Origin: Taxillus chinensis
Lineage: Eukaryota; Streptophyta; Magnoliopsida; Santalales; Loranthaceae
Length of the DNA: 64,000 nucleotides
Direction of reading: 5' to 3'
NCBI GenBank assembly: GCA_023512835.1
Contig: CM042092.1
Location: forward strand, 54,897,097-54,961,096
The notes under the pieces: model-generated
Told to the model about the DNA's origin: nothing
Databases searched by the model: none
The model's input: only the letters and a program-made list of their open reading frames with translations
In this document: positions 1 through 11,192 of the stretch, piece after piece
How the letters are laid out: each line of letters opens with the position of its first letter
Position numbering within the stretch: position 1 is the stretch's first letter
Translations under genes and position numbers: made by a program

Positions 1-495
1 GAATAACTTCTAAAACCAGTATGTTCAACTATTGAAAGGGGATACTCATGCAAGATAATCATTTTCGCAAGCTCCTTTCTAGATACATCTTGATCAAAAT
101 GATAAGGACTCAAACTAGTTGTTCCTTTTTTTTTTATTTTGTTCTTGCACCAAGATTTGTTGCCTAATGTCTGTCATTGTTCTCCTAGGACATCTTTTGT
201 AGTGATTATGCAAATGTCTAGTCCCATTTTTACTTTCACCATTAAGTTCTCTTGAACAATAATTGCAAAATGCCTTGAATACACCACCAACTTTCCTTTT
301 CTTAAAATGAGTCCACACACTTGATTTCAACTTTCCTGAGACATCATCCTCTTCATTTTCAGTTTCAGCATTTATTGCTGGTGAACTTGTACATGGAGTT
401 CCATTATCTCCATCTACTATCAAAGGAGCTTCATTACTCTCAATAGGTGTAGAAGAAGAAGGATTTGAGCTACCAATAATTTCATTTGTAGACAT
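1..495 (-). pseudogene. hAT transposase N-terminus with BED zinc finger, frameshifted and partial
   Basis: Translation starts at 495 on the minus strand. A serine- and acid-rich leader of about 55 residues is followed by a BED-type zinc finger (residues about 57-103), with W61, F64, the CNYC pair near residues 77-80, and the H..H..C cluster in RHLHNHYKRC. BED fingers bind DNA and are typical of hAT transposases. The frame closes at 115 just after a run of about ten A (plus-strand T run near 125-137). In the next frame, down to base 1, the words FDQDVSRKELAKMI and HEYPLS follow, which are typical of plant hAT transposases. A one-base length change in the A run is therefore the probable cause of the break. 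It could be real decay or a homopolymer error. The catalytic core is outside the window. Confidence 0.75.
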
Positions 496-1457
496 TTGTT
501 ATCTCTTAAAAAAATTAAGTCAATGTCAGCTACAAAATAAATATTAAAATATAGCAATGATCGTACATGAATTAAAGTATCAAAAAACAATTTCATGGTG
601 CATTATGTATATATTAAAAAATAATTAACAACAAACACCTATCACAACAAGTTAATGATGAACATTTACAATTAAAAAGTTAATAATTGAAGTTAACAAA
701 AGCATATGAAAATTCCAACAAACAAACAACTAGCCATCAAGGCACCAATGCTAATCAAAATTCCAGCAACATTAATCTAAAAAATCCCAATCATACAGAT
801 CACATAACAATAATCAAAATTCCAGCAACGTTATTTTGAAACATAAAATAATCAGTTAGTTAATCTAATTTCAAGCATACTTCATTCTATAATCACATAA
901 CAAGCATAGCCATAAATCCATGAATCACGATTCACATGAAAAAAATCCCAATCATACAGATCTATATTTTATCCAGTCATACATATCAATATTTTATCAC
1001 AGTCATATAGATCTATATCAAAGGTAAAATATATGAACGGCGACAGAAATAGGAACAATCTATGGCGACGGCGACAGGAATAATCTACGGAACGTCATCG
1101 CAGGAACGATCTACGGTGACACAGCTGATTTTAGACGGCGACAGGGCTGGTTTTAGAAGGCGATGGTGACAGGGCTTGCTCTGGTTTTAGACGGCGACAA
1201 GGTTCTTACTATTGATCGATCGATAACAGACTATGATCGAAAGGAAGGGCGAAGGGATGGAGAAGTCACTGGACGGCCGCTGGACTGCAGTCTCGTCGCG
1301 TGACTCTCGTTCGACTGAAGTGAGAAGAGATGAGCTGTGTGAATTTATAAGGTAAGGAAAAAAACCTAAATAATTATGTTTAATATCCTTTATATACCAA
1401 AACCCTAAACTTATGTCGGGGCGAGTCGGGGCTGGTCGGACTACAATTGCATCCCTA
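1..1457 (-). mobile_element. hAT-superfamily DNA transposon, 5' part, cut by the window edge
   Basis: The minus strand carries the start of a BED-finger hAT transposase (1-495), preceded by about 960 bases of non-coding 5' sequence. The likely outer end is at 1457, where the minus strand reads TAGGGATGCAATTG and then turns GC-rich. Plant hAT ends commonly start with (C/T)AGGGATG followed by a GGGGC-rich stretch. Beyond 1457 the sequence resembles the Tekay-type LTR, so the transposon appears to have inserted into that LTR. The other end and its 8-bp target duplication lie outside the window. 496-1457 holds no gene that I can recognise; it has AT-rich sequence and short repeated 'ggcgaca' words near 1035-1200. 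Confidence 0.65.
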
Positions 1458-2696
1458 GTGATAACTTGGGGAAGCTTGGTTTTTTGGGACAATTGGAGCT
1501 CATTGAATCCATATTACCATTCCAGGTATGTGTTCCTTTGGTTTTCCACTCTTTACTTGGTTTTTTTCATCAAATTATTATGTATAAAATTGGGGAAGAT
1601 GGTAAACTTGTGATAAACCCTAGCAATTAGGGCATTTGTATAAAACCTTGAAATTCTAGGTTGTTTGGTAGCCTAATGTGGTTAGGATATGTTAGACCAG
1701 TATAAGGGTGAATTAATGCTTCAGACTACATTTTTGGGGTCTTTGGACTGAATTTCATCGAATGCAGTCGAAGGGTAGAGTATCGAGTAGAAGGGTCGAA
1801 CAAGGTTTTGAGTAGGAGCATTGAGCTAGGAGAGTATTGAGCAAGCTCAAAGCCGGAGCCTCGAGCAGGGTGCGTCGAGCAACGGGATGTGAGTCACTTG
1901 AGCCTAGGGGTATTGAGCCAACCTTGAGCCGTATCGAGCATTGAGCATTGAGTGTCGAGCACGAGGCTCGAGCAGTTGAGTAGTTTTGTTCTTATGCAGT
2001 CGACTAGTGGTCTAAAAGCTTTAAAACTCATGTTTTAGGGTATAAAATAAATCATTATGCCTTTTTAAGGGTACAAGATATAGGTATTTGCTTCATATAG
2101 CATGTTAGGTGATTTGAATGTGGTTTTAGAGTGTTCTCCTCATAATTTGTTGGGCCTAAATGGTGGCTATTTGCTAGTATTCAATGACCGAATTGGTATA
2201 TACGGAGGTTGGGTTTGTGTTAACAGGTGGCTATGGCCCTTGAGCTCAGGTACACTTGAGTGGGTGTGACGTGTGTGTTAGGTATGGCCTGAGATGAGCT
2301 CTTGGTGAGCGGATGTTTCACCTTGTTGGGTGAGGCAGCTGTTGGGTTATTGTGAGACAAGCTGAGGACTGGGATTACGTTGTTGAGCTCATGGTGACAG
2401 GATGAGGCCTGGCTTGAGTTGTTAAGGTCATGGTGTTAGAGCTGAGTGCCCTGAGCTAGGATCTTATTAAGGATCGTGGATAAGCTGTCCTGATGTGAGC
2501 TAGCTGCATCTTGATATTATATGCAGGCTGAGTCCTGATGTTTGTGCACACTACACAACACGAGTACACTGAGTATGTAGTATAGACTTATGTGTTTTAC
2601 ATAGTGGGGTGGTGTGGAGTTATGGGTCAATTACTGATCTTATAGCTATCCATACTTTATTGTTTATCATTTTCAGGTATGACATGAGACTACTAG
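1458..2696 (+). mobile_element. Left piece of an old Tekay-type LTR
   Basis: This stretch resembles the LTR at 2697-4978 but is strongly diverged. Landmarks in the same order include 'attccaggtatgtg' near 1520 (compare 3160), a low-complexity 'gtcgag/gagcatcgag' block at 1760-1990, and a close match of 2520-2696 to 4425-4618 ending in 'gagactactag'. It is interrupted at 2696 by the complete Tekay element and resumes at 10847. No protein gene is supported in it. Confidence 0.65.
2692..2696. repeat. Target-site duplication ACTAG, left copy
   Basis: ACTAG directly precedes the TG at 2697 and recurs directly after the terminal CA at 10846 (10847-10851). A five-base duplication is the expected size for Ty3/gypsy integration. 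Confidence 0.85.
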
Positions 2697-3021
2697 TGTA
2701 AAGACTCGTATTTGGGTAGTCTTGAGATAGTAATTCTATGGGAATGTAACTATCTGGACAGTAGTGTAGCCGTCGATGTGAGCATTTTGACTGTACTTGG
2801 GCCCGATTCCGAGTCGGGGACCCATTTGACCCAATTGTTGACTTTTTGGGGTTTATTGGTTGACTTTGCGTTTGAGCGGTCATTTGAGTGTAATAATATC
2901 TGTGTAGTATTGTGCTCGTCATTTCGAGCGTTTTGACTGTAGTTTGACTCAATTTGGAGTTCGGGACCTTGGAGGTCAATTATTGACTGGGTCAATGGTT
3001 GACTAGGTCAGTTGACTGGCA

Positions 3022-3029
3022 TATAAATA
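3022..3029 (+). promoter_or_regulatory. Probable TATA box of the Tekay LTR promoter
   Basis: TATAAATA is followed by AAATAGGGGG and a GA-rich leader. The same placement, about 325-345 bases after the LTR start, is found in the related LTR at 30944-30951 and 47711-47718. A conserved position in related LTRs supports a U3 promoter role; the transcription start is not visible. Confidence 0.5.
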
Positions 3030-3499
3030 TAAATAGGGGGAAAGAGAGCTTCCATGTTACGTTTTAGCGTTTGTGCGTTTGAGAGAGAGAGAGCTTGAGA
3101 GAGCTTGGAGGCCTTGGCGATTTGGGGCGTTTTGAGCTCGTTCGAACATCAAGAATCATTCCAGGTAGGTGTTCCATTGATTCTTCACCTCTCTTCTTGC
3201 TTTTTTGGATTAACATGTAAGAATTTGATGAAATCATGCAAATTCGTGTTGAACCCTAGAATTTGGGGAAAAACCAATTTTGGGTTGAATCTTGTATTTA
3301 AAATGCGTTCTGAGGGGTAAGACGTGATTTAAAACCTAATATATAGTATTAGGTATGAGTTTTATGAGATTCCGAAAGGTCTGGAGGTTTCTGGGTTGAA
3401 TCCAGACGAGAAACAGGTGAAAAACGATGATGAACAGTAACTGTCGTGAATTGGGTAGAGAACAGCCGATGAGATTGACTGGAAATTGAAAATTTCGAA

Positions 3500-3765
3500 T
3501 GTGCAGTTTCGAAGGTTCGAAGGTAGGTTCGATGTAGTGTAATTTCGAGTGTCGAATGTGCAATTTTTGAGTATCGTTTCGAAGGTTCGAAGGTACTTCG
3601 AAGGGAGTTTCGAAGGCAGTTCATGGGTACTTCGAAGGTAGTTTTCGAAGGTAGTTCGAGTGTAGGTTCGAGGGTCGAAGGTAGTCCGAAAAGAGATTCG
3701 AAAATACAGATTCGAAATACAAGAAGGCGATTCGAAAATGTAGTTTCACTGGCAGATTCGAAATA
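3500..3765 (+). repeat. Degenerate TTCGAAGG-type array inside the LTR
   Basis: Words such as TTCGAAGGT, GGTTCGAAGG and AGATTCGAAA recur many times in about 260 bases with irregular spacing. A sister LTR carries a related but different array (GGTCGAAGATCC words) at 53810-54070, the matching position. I see no coding signal. Confidence 0.6.
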
Positions 3766-4981
3766 CAGTTTGACTGGACTGGACCTATTTACATTGCGAC
3801 CTATACCCAAAGTATATACTTAAGTTACAATGTAAATAACGAAATACCCCCCATTTGGATTCAAAGAAAAATACTAGAAAAATTAATTCTCACTATTTCA
3901 AAATGTGAAAATTGGGATTTAGTGTAAAATCTCGGAAAAACCCAAAAGTTCGTAGTGGTGAATTTTTGGAAAGTGGGGTTAGACATCTCAGAAAAATCCC
4001 CAAAAATCAGATTATCTTATTTATGCTATGGGAACCCAATGCCGGGACTTTTGATTTCAAGAAAATAGCTGCTATGGGTACTTCCTTCATAAATCAAGGA
4101 TTAAAGACTTACTTGTAAATACTGGCTACAGTTCTAAAGGAAATGTTGAAAATGACATGCCATACTAATTTAGTATGTTGGTGTGAGGTATTGGGGCATG
4201 GACTCCGTGACTTGTTTGGGTTCTCACCGTGATGCACTGATGGTGCTATGTGGTTGATGTGGCAGGCATATGCACCGATGGCAGGCCTGTGTGGCGACTG
4301 TGGCCGGGCATATTGCGCTATGGACAGGCTAAGGCCTGAGTTGAGTGTGGAGCTCGTGGAGCTAGGGCCGAGTGCCCTGAGCTAGGATCCCATGGAAGAT
4401 CGTGGACAAGTTGTCTGTGTGAGCAAGGCCGAGTCCCTGATGTTTGTTTGCAGGCGGAGCCCTGAGGATTGTGCACACTACACGGTGCACGAGTACACAA
4501 AGCATGTAGTATAGACTTGTATGTCTGCATGATGTGGAGTGTTGGGGTCACCTACTGAGCTTGTCGCTCACCCCTACTTGTGGTTTACTTTTTTTCAGGT
4601 GTGACCCGAGACTAGTAGAGGACTTTCTTCCAAGAGGACGTGCCCACTACTCTGATGTATGATACAATACTGTATTTTGTATTTTGTATTGTGTATTGTA
4701 TTATGTTTGTATCCCGGACATGGGTCCGTGGACAGTTGTATTTGCATACTGTTTGTGATGTGATGTCGGTATGACTGTTTGACTTAATGTATGCATGATG
4801 ATGTATGGGAAAGTACAGGATTACCCTTGATGTATGACTGTACAGGGTTGCATATTTGAGACAGCACCCGCTGTGTAGTTTCCATTGGTGCTAGTCACCA
4901 ACCCCTTGACCTTTCGGGTGCGGGCAAGGGGAAGTCATGTACCCGATTCCGGGTTCCCTGGAATTCGGGGACATGACAAGT

Positions 4982-4993
4982 TGGTATCAGAGC
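4982..4993 (+). other. Primer-binding site, initiator tRNA-Met type
   Basis: TGGTATCAGAGC lies three bases after the LTR end at 4978. This is the classic complement of the 3' end of plant initiator tRNA-Met, which primes minus-strand synthesis. The leader from here to the gag start at 5475 is non-coding and contains a repeated 'acacgatgctatatgcatggt' segment (about 5282 and 5341). Confidence 0.85.
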
Positions 4994-5474
4994 ATGGTCT
5001 AGTGGACCTAGGTTAGTGAGGGGTGGTTAATTAATTCCGTGTGACTTGGAAAACTGTAGGGAGGGCGCCTGATCAACGCAGTCCTTACAGGTGTTCTAGG
5101 TTATGTTGGTGTCAGTTAGATCATCCTAGGAGCATATATGGGGATGGATGCATCTCTAGTGGTATGATTGTGTGCATATAGGGCACTAGATTGTCTTTGT
5201 GTGTGATGTGCTTGTATGTGGTGCCAGGATGGCACGTGGCCGTGAGAGCCAGGACTTGATTGTGGTGTACCATGAGGGGTGACACGATGCTATATGCATG
5301 GTTGTGGACCTACGGGTCGTGTGGTGTACCCTGATGGGGGACACGATGCTATATGCATGGTATGGACCTACGGGTCGTGTGGTGAGAACCTACAAGTCGG
5401 TTGTGCCTTTGATGGCTGTTTGTACTAGTAGTGCTAGTATTGATCGTTTGTTGTTTGTTGTTGTGGCCAGTGTG

Positions 5475-6720
5475 ATGGCACCACCGAGGAGAGTTGTCCG
5501 AGGCCAGGGTCCGGCAGAGGAGCCCACGATAGAGTCGGGGCACCAGGGGCAGCAGAGCCCGCAGAACAGGTCATCGGTCTCCGTTGTGGGACCCGATTTG
5601 ACGCAGTGTTGATTCGATTGCAGGAGGCCATGCGGGGTATGCAAGGCTCGATGAGGTATATGGCTAGAGAGGTGGATGAGCTAAAGAGGCAACAAGCATC
5701 CTCGGCGGCCACCACGGCCTCGGCGGCGGGAGGCGAGGGTGGTGCAGGATGTGCACCAGCCAGGAGGTCGTGATAGAGCCGGCACGACGAGGGAGTGGAT
5801 TGGACCTGCACGGTTTTTGAAACATGCACCCAGGACTTTTGAGGATGGTTCACGGCCTGAGGTAGCCGAGGACTGGATTAGATGGACAGAGGACATCTTT
5901 GAGATGATTGGGGTGCCAGGTGAGGAGCGGGTGCGAGTGGCGACGCACTATTTGTTGGGTATCCCACGCAGGTGGTGGGAATCCACTAGACTGTCCATGG
6001 CGATCGAGATGAGTGGAGAGAGTTTGTTGAGCGCTTCTTTGGGGAGTATTTTTCCAGCTCGTTGCAGTATGCTCGACGTAGAGAGTATTATGAGCTTGTG
6101 CAGGGTAGCATGACTGTGGGTGAATATGTGCAAGCCTTCACAGATTTGGGGCGGTTTGCTCTGGAGGCTTGGGAAAAGGAAGGCCGGAAGACGCAGGACT
6201 TCATTCAGGGCTTGAGGCCATCTTTGAAAAGACAGCTGGAACCGATGCAGTTGACCAGCTACCGGGAGGCGGTCGACAAGGCGCTCATTATTGAGCGAGG
6301 TCAGGATCAGGCGAGAGCCCAGAGGCCGGGCGGTTCAGCAGGTTTGGGCAAGAAGAGACAGAGTGGGGAGAGCGGTGCTCCTCGGCTGAGAGGAGGCGGT
6401 GCAGAGGGTTTCCGGCCAGGCGGTGGGACCCCGGGAGAGTTCGGCCAGCAGGAGGCCAGGGGACCGTTGGAGTTGTGGTTTGACCGGGCATGTCTCGAGA
6501 GAGCGCCCAAGGAAAAAGATGACCGCTTCCGATGCGGGAAAGTGGGGCATGGAGCTAGGGAATGTGTTACCCTTAGCTCAACCAGCGGTGTAGGCCCTCG
6601 TCCGAGAGATCGGGGAGAGGAGTGGGGCTCCGTCTCGGAGGTCGGTGCCACCGGCACGGCAGCACGCAGACGCGACTGCGGTCAAGCGGCCTCAACGGGA
6701 GGCACAGGGTCATGTTGATC
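5475..6720 (+). pseudogene. gag: Tekay gag, frameshifted
   Basis: Gag forms the capsid-like particle around the element RNA. It begins with ATG at 5475 (MAPPRRVVRGQG). The frame breaks near 5590. The capsid region continues at about 5739-6010 (ARFLKHAPRTFEDG, then AEDWIRWTEDIFE and GIPRRWWES). After another frame change it resumes at 6015-6310 (REYYELVQGSMTVGEYV, then FIQGLRPSLKRQLEP). A CCHC knuckle is visible near 6528-6566 as RCGKVGHGARECV, but the position of its first cysteine is arginine. The C-terminal part is Gly/Arg-rich. The pieces are collinear and in the right order, so this is one gag with two or three frame breaks. Confidence 0.75.
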
Positions 6721-6799
6721 AACGGGGCAAGGCCCCAATGGGCCAGGCTAGTGGCGGTGGACCACGAGGGAGGACTTTTGCCCTCACCAGCCAGAGAGG

Positions 6800-8700
6800 A
6801 GAGGTTCCACCAGGTGGACGAGGCAGGAGCAGGACCTTCAGTGGTGAGAGGTACCATTATCATTTCTCATACTATTTGTTCAGCTTTGATTGATACTGGT
6901 GCTACCCATTCTTTTATTTCGTATGCTACGGTGATTGGACTGGAGTTAGACCAGGAGACAGTGAGTTAGTCTCTGATGGTTGCTTCACCTTTGGGTGGAC
7001 TTGTGATACTTGAGAGTATCTGTCGCGCTTGTCAGGTAACACTTGGGGGTGTTAACCTGTTGTGTGATTTGTATATCATGGAGTTAGATGATTTTGATGT
7101 TATCCTAGGTATGGATTGGTTGGTCTCTGTGGAGGCCAAGATTGATTGTTTTCGACGGCGTGTGACGTTTCTTACACCAAAGGGCACGCGGGGTGTCTTT
7201 GTGGGTGAGTGGACTGAGGAGGCATGCAGGTTGGGACCATTGAGGCATGAGTGGGGTGATGTGACCCACCAGTTAGCCAGTTTGACATTGGTTGACAGGA
7301 GGAGAGAGGGGAAGGCTGTTTTGCCACCCATTGTAGATCAGTTCCCGGATGTGTTTCCCGAGGACTTGGTCAGTTTGCCACCCGTGAGGGAGGTAGAGTT
7401 TTCGATCGAGTTGTTGCCAGGGACAACACCGATCAGGTTAGCGGCCTACAGGATGGCACCGACAGAGCTTAGAGAGCTCAAGAGACAGATAGATGACCTA
7501 TTGGCACGAGGCTTTATTAGGTGGAGTAGCTCACCGTGGGGCGCTCCAGTGTTGTTCGCCAAGAAGGTGGATAGTTCACTTCGGTTGTGTATAGACTACC
7601 GGAAGCTGAACCAGGTGACTGTGAAGAACAGGTATCCATTGCCGAGGATCGATGACCTGTTCGATCAGTTTCGAGGTGCGAGATGGTTTTCCAAGATAGA
7701 CTTGAGATCTGGATACCATCAGTTGAGGGTTAGGGAGGCAGATATCCCTAAAACCGCGTTCAGTTGTCGTTATGGGCATTATGAGTGGCTTGTGATGCCG
7801 TTTGGGCTCACGAATGCTCCAGCAGTGTTTATGGGATTGATGAACCAGGTATTTGCTCCATATTTAGATATGTTTGTTGTGGTGTTCATCGATGATATTT
7901 TGGTCTATTCAGCGACCAAGAGGGAGCATGAGGAGCATTTGCAGGTTGTGTTGCAGACCTTGCGAGAGCATCGGTTGTACGCGAAGTTCACAAAATGTGA
8001 CTTCTGGTTGCAACAGTGCACTTCTTGGGGCATGTGGTATCTTCGGAGGGTATCACGGTGGATCCTGAGAAGATTGAGGCGATCATGTCGTGGAAGAGGC
8101 CCACGAATGTGTTTGAGATTCGTAGCTTCCTTGGTTTGGCAGGCTATTATCGGAGGTTCGTGGAGGATTTTTCCCGGTTGGCAGCTCCTATGACACACTT
8201 GACTAGGAAGGGAGTTCCTTTCATTTGGTCTGATGCGTGTGAGAGTGCTTTCATGGAGCTGAAGGCACTATTGACTTCAGCACCTATCTTGATTCTTCCA
8301 CAGGAGGGTGTGCCTTTCGAGGTGTATTGTGATGCTTCCAGGGTGGGACTTGGTTGTGTGTTGATGCAGACTCGGCAAGTGATTGCTTATGGGTCTAGGC
8401 AGTTGAGACCACATGAGCAGAGCTATCCCACGCATGATTCGGAGTTGGCTGCAGTGATCTTTGCACTTAAAAGCTGGCAGCATTATCTCCTTGGGGAGAA
8501 GTTTGTGGTGTATACGGACCACAAGAGCTTGCAGTATATCTTCTCTCAGCGAGACCTGAACCTTAGGCAGAGGCGGTGGGTGGAGTACTGCAATGGTTTC
8601 GGTTTGATATGATGTATACCCCCGGGAAGGGTAACGTGGTGGCAGATGCTCGAGTAGGAATAGCAGGGCCGTGGTGGCCCATTGTGCCATTAAGGAATGG
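6800..8700 (+). pseudogene. pol: Tekay protease, reverse transcriptase and RNase H
   Basis: The aspartic protease motif is IDTGATHSF (about 6888-6914). An in-frame TAG at 6967-6969 separates it from the remaining pol. Reverse transcriptase spans about 7430-7990, with [11 protein letters not shown], the MPFGLTNAP block and a complete FIDD catalytic box in [10 protein letters not shown] (7887-7915). The frame slips near 8017, in the word caacagtgc, and continues from 8016 as [11 protein letters not shown]. RNase H runs to about 8590, with [18 protein letters not shown] and YTDHKSLQ supplying its acidic residues. A further slip occurs near 8590, and the connector after it (NVVADA) is in a third frame. 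The reverse transcriptase itself looks intact. Confidence 0.85.
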
Positions 8701-8737
8701 GAGATGATGGGTCGGTTAGCGGCGATGAGGTTGCGAG

Positions 8738-10221
8738 ATGGTAACCAACGAGGGGCAAGGGACCCTCGGTGTTGTCGTCATGATCCCTGAGTTACAGCGT
8801 AGGATCATAGAGGATCAGTTGGGGGACATTGATTGTGAGGTCATCAGGGATAGGATTCAGATTGGGCAGGCACCTTCTGATTGGACTGAGGATGCAAAGC
8901 ATGTGCTGCGGTATAGGGGTCGCCTGATAGTTCCCACTTCTCTTCAGGAGGTTCTTCGGGAATTTCACCAGTCGAGGTTAGCTGTACATCCTGGTGGGAC
9001 CAAGATGTACCATGCCGTGAGGAGGCAGTTTTGGTGGCCAGGCCTGAAGAAGGCCGTTGCTGATTTTGTGAGGAGGTGTTTAACCTGTCGCCAGGTCAAG
9101 GCAGAGCACCTGAGATCAGCTGGTGAGTTGCAGTCATTCCCAGTGCCAGAGTGGAAATGGGACCACGTGACCATGGATTTTGTCACTGGACTTCCTCGTT
9201 CTAGGGGACACGACACTATATGGGTAGTTGTCGACCGGTTGACCAAATCGGCGCATTTTATTCCGATTCGAGAGACAGACCCAGTGAGGACTTTGGGACA
9301 GAGGTATATTGATGTTATTGTGCGGTTGCATGGAGTCCCATTGTCTATTGTATCTGATCGGGATGCGAGGTTCACCTCTCAGTTTTGGAGACAGTTGCGC
9401 GAGCTTTGGGTACTAGGGTGAACCTCAAGCTGGCCTTTCATCCGCAGACGGATGGTCAGTCGGAGCGGACGATTCAGACGCTCGAGGATATGTTGCGTGC
9501 CTGTGTCCTAGATTTTGGAGGTGTTTGGGAGACTCACCTTCCTTTAGTGGAGTTCTCTTACAACAACAGTTATCAGGCCACAATTGGGATGGCTCCGTAT
9601 GAGGCACTATATGGGCGGCCTTGTAGATCACCCTTGTGTTGGGCATAGACAGGGGAGACAGCAGTTCTCGGTCCCGATATGGTTCGAGAGACCATAGAGA
9701 TAGTGCAGCTGATTCGACAGCGCATGTTGACAACGCAGAGTAGGCAGAAGTCCTATGCGGACCAGAGGCGTCGACCCTTGCAGTTTGAGGTGGGTGACCG
9801 TGTATTTTTGCGGGTTTCGCCGCGTCGAGGGCATCGGAGGTTTGGACGTGGATCCAAACTCTCCCCTCATTTTGTGGGGCCGTTTGAGATTGTTGCCACC
9901 GTGGGCGCAGTGGCTTATCGGTTAGCTTTGCCACCAGAGTTAGCGCGGGTACATGATGTGTTTCATGTGTCTCAGTTGAGACGGTATCACCCAGATCCTT
10001 CTCATGTGTTGGACTATCGCGAGATCAACTTGGCTGACGATGGTGCCGTTGTTGAGATGCCGGCACAGATTTTGGACAGGCGGGACCAGGTCTTGCGGGG
10101 CAAGACGATCCCACTAGTTCGGGTGTTATGGCGACACCGAGGCATGGAGGAGCAAACTTGGGAGAAAGAGAGCCAGATGCGGGTTCTTCATCCTGAGCTG
10201 TTCGAGGGCAATCAGTCGTGA
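8738..10221 (+). pseudogene. pol: Tekay integrase with C-terminal chromodomain
   Basis: Integrase inserts the element cDNA. The HHCC zinc region is seen around 8968-9110 (HQSRLAVHPGG, then CLTCRQVK). The catalytic core runs from DHVTMDFVTGLP (first Asp) through VSDRDARFTS (second Asp) to HPQTDGQSER (Glu). A one-base frame change near 9400, in 'ttgcgcgagc', divides the core, and a TAG near 9646 stands before the C-terminal part. From 9679 to the stop at 10221 the GKM-like region (RVFLRVSPRRGHRRFG, FVGPFEIV) leads to a chromodomain-like end (about 10060-10200) with VLWRHRGMEEQTWEKE. Chromodomains of this kind guide chromoviruses to heterochromatin. Confidence 0.85.
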
Positions 10222-10232
10222 GGTGGGGAGGA
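10221..10232 (+). other. Polypurine tract of the Tekay element
   Basis: AGGTGGGGAGGA lies directly after the pol stop and directly before the TG of the 3' LTR at 10233. This is the expected primer position for plus-strand synthesis. Confidence 0.8.
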
Positions 10233-10846
10233 TGTGAGGACCTTCCCTGAGGTATGAGTTATGTTTTATGCATTTGTTTTATGCATTTGTGAGCAGGCTG
10301 AGTCCTGATGTTTGTTTGCAGGCGGAGCCCTGAGGATTGTGCACACTACACGGTGCACGAGTACACAAAGCATGTAGTATAGACTTGTATGTCTGCATGA
10401 TGTGGAGTGTTGGGGTCACCTACTGAGCTTGTCGCTCACCCCTACTTGTGGTTTACTTTTTTTCAGGTGTGACCCGAGACTAGTGGAGGACTTTCTTCCA
10501 AGAGGACGTGCCCACTACTCTGATGTATGATACAATACTGTATTCTGTTTTTTGTATTGTGTATTGTATTATGTTTGTATCCCGGACATGGGTCCGTGGA
10601 CAGTTGTATTTGCATACTGTTTGTGATGTGATGTCAGTATGACTGTTTGACTTAATGTATGCATGATGATGTATGGGAAAGTACAGGATTACCCTTGATG
10701 TATGACTATACAGGGTTGCATATTTGAGACAGCACCCGCGGTGTAGTCTCCATTGGTGCTAGTCACCAACCCCTTGACCTTTCGGGTGCGGGCAAGGGGA
10801 AGTCATGTACCCGATTCCGGGTTTCCTGGAATTCGGGGACGTGACA
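10233..10846 (+). repeat. 3' LTR of the Tekay-type element, shortened to 614 bases
   Basis: It begins TGTGAGGACCTTCC and ends GGGGACGTGACA. From about 10299 it follows the last 550 bases of the 5' LTR almost base for base (small differences such as a 'gtattctgttttttg' variant near 10550). About 1.7 kb of the 5' LTR, including promoter and TTCGAAGG array, is missing. Its first 60 bases match the 5' LTR start only loosely. Confidence 0.8.
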
Positions 10847-11192
10847 ACTAGAGATCTTTATTATAGGAGTACATGCCCACTACTATGATGTATGATTTAC
10901 TGTTATTTATGTATTGACTGTTTGGTTTATCCCGGACATAGGTCCGTGAATAATTATATATTACTATTTACTGTGATATGATGTGCATGACTGTTTGATA
11001 TATTGTATGCATAATGATGTATGAGAAAGTATAAGATTACTTTTGATGTATGACTATATAGATTTGCATGATTGAGACAGCACTCACAATGTTATCTCTT
11101 GGTGCTTGTCATCAACCCTTTAGCCCTTCAGGTGCAGGTAAGAAAAAGTCACATTCCTGATTTCAGATTTATTGGAGTTCGAGAGCTTGATA
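10847..11192 (+). mobile_element. Right piece of the old Tekay-type LTR
   Basis: It begins with the second ACTAG target copy and continues the LTR exactly where 2696 stopped. 'ctagagatcttta...gtgcccactact', 'tatcccggacataggtccgtg' and 'gatgtatgactata' correspond to 4605-4860 and 10480-10710. It ends near 11192 at GCTTGATA, a decayed LTR terminus. No internal region follows, so it is probably a solo LTR. Confidence 0.65.

Larger units (their letters stand above)
2697..4978 (+). repeat. 5' LTR of the Tekay-type element
   Basis: It starts TGTAAAGACTCG and ends GGGGACATGACA, followed three bases later by the primer site. It contains a TATA-like box at 3022-3029 and a TTCGAAGG-rich array at 3500-3765. 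The 3' portion from about 4429 is nearly identical to the 3' LTR from about 10299. A second LTR of this family starts at 30599 and 47366 and ends at 55377. Confidence 0.85.
2697..10846 (+). mobile_element. Tekay/Del-type Ty3/gypsy chromovirus, nearly complete, nested
   Basis: The order is 5' LTR (2697-4978), tRNA-Met primer site, gag, protease, reverse transcriptase, RNase H, integrase with C-terminal chromodomain, polypurine tract and a shortened 3' LTR (10233-10846), flanked by ACTAG. Integrase after RNase H and the C-terminal chromodomain place it among chromoviruses. The long 5' LTR and the pol wording suggest the Tekay/Del clade. All coding domains are recognisable but are spread over several frames. 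It sits inside an older LTR of the same broad family, which continues at 10847. Several frame breaks lie on CAG/CTG words (see findings) and may not be real. Confidence 0.9.
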
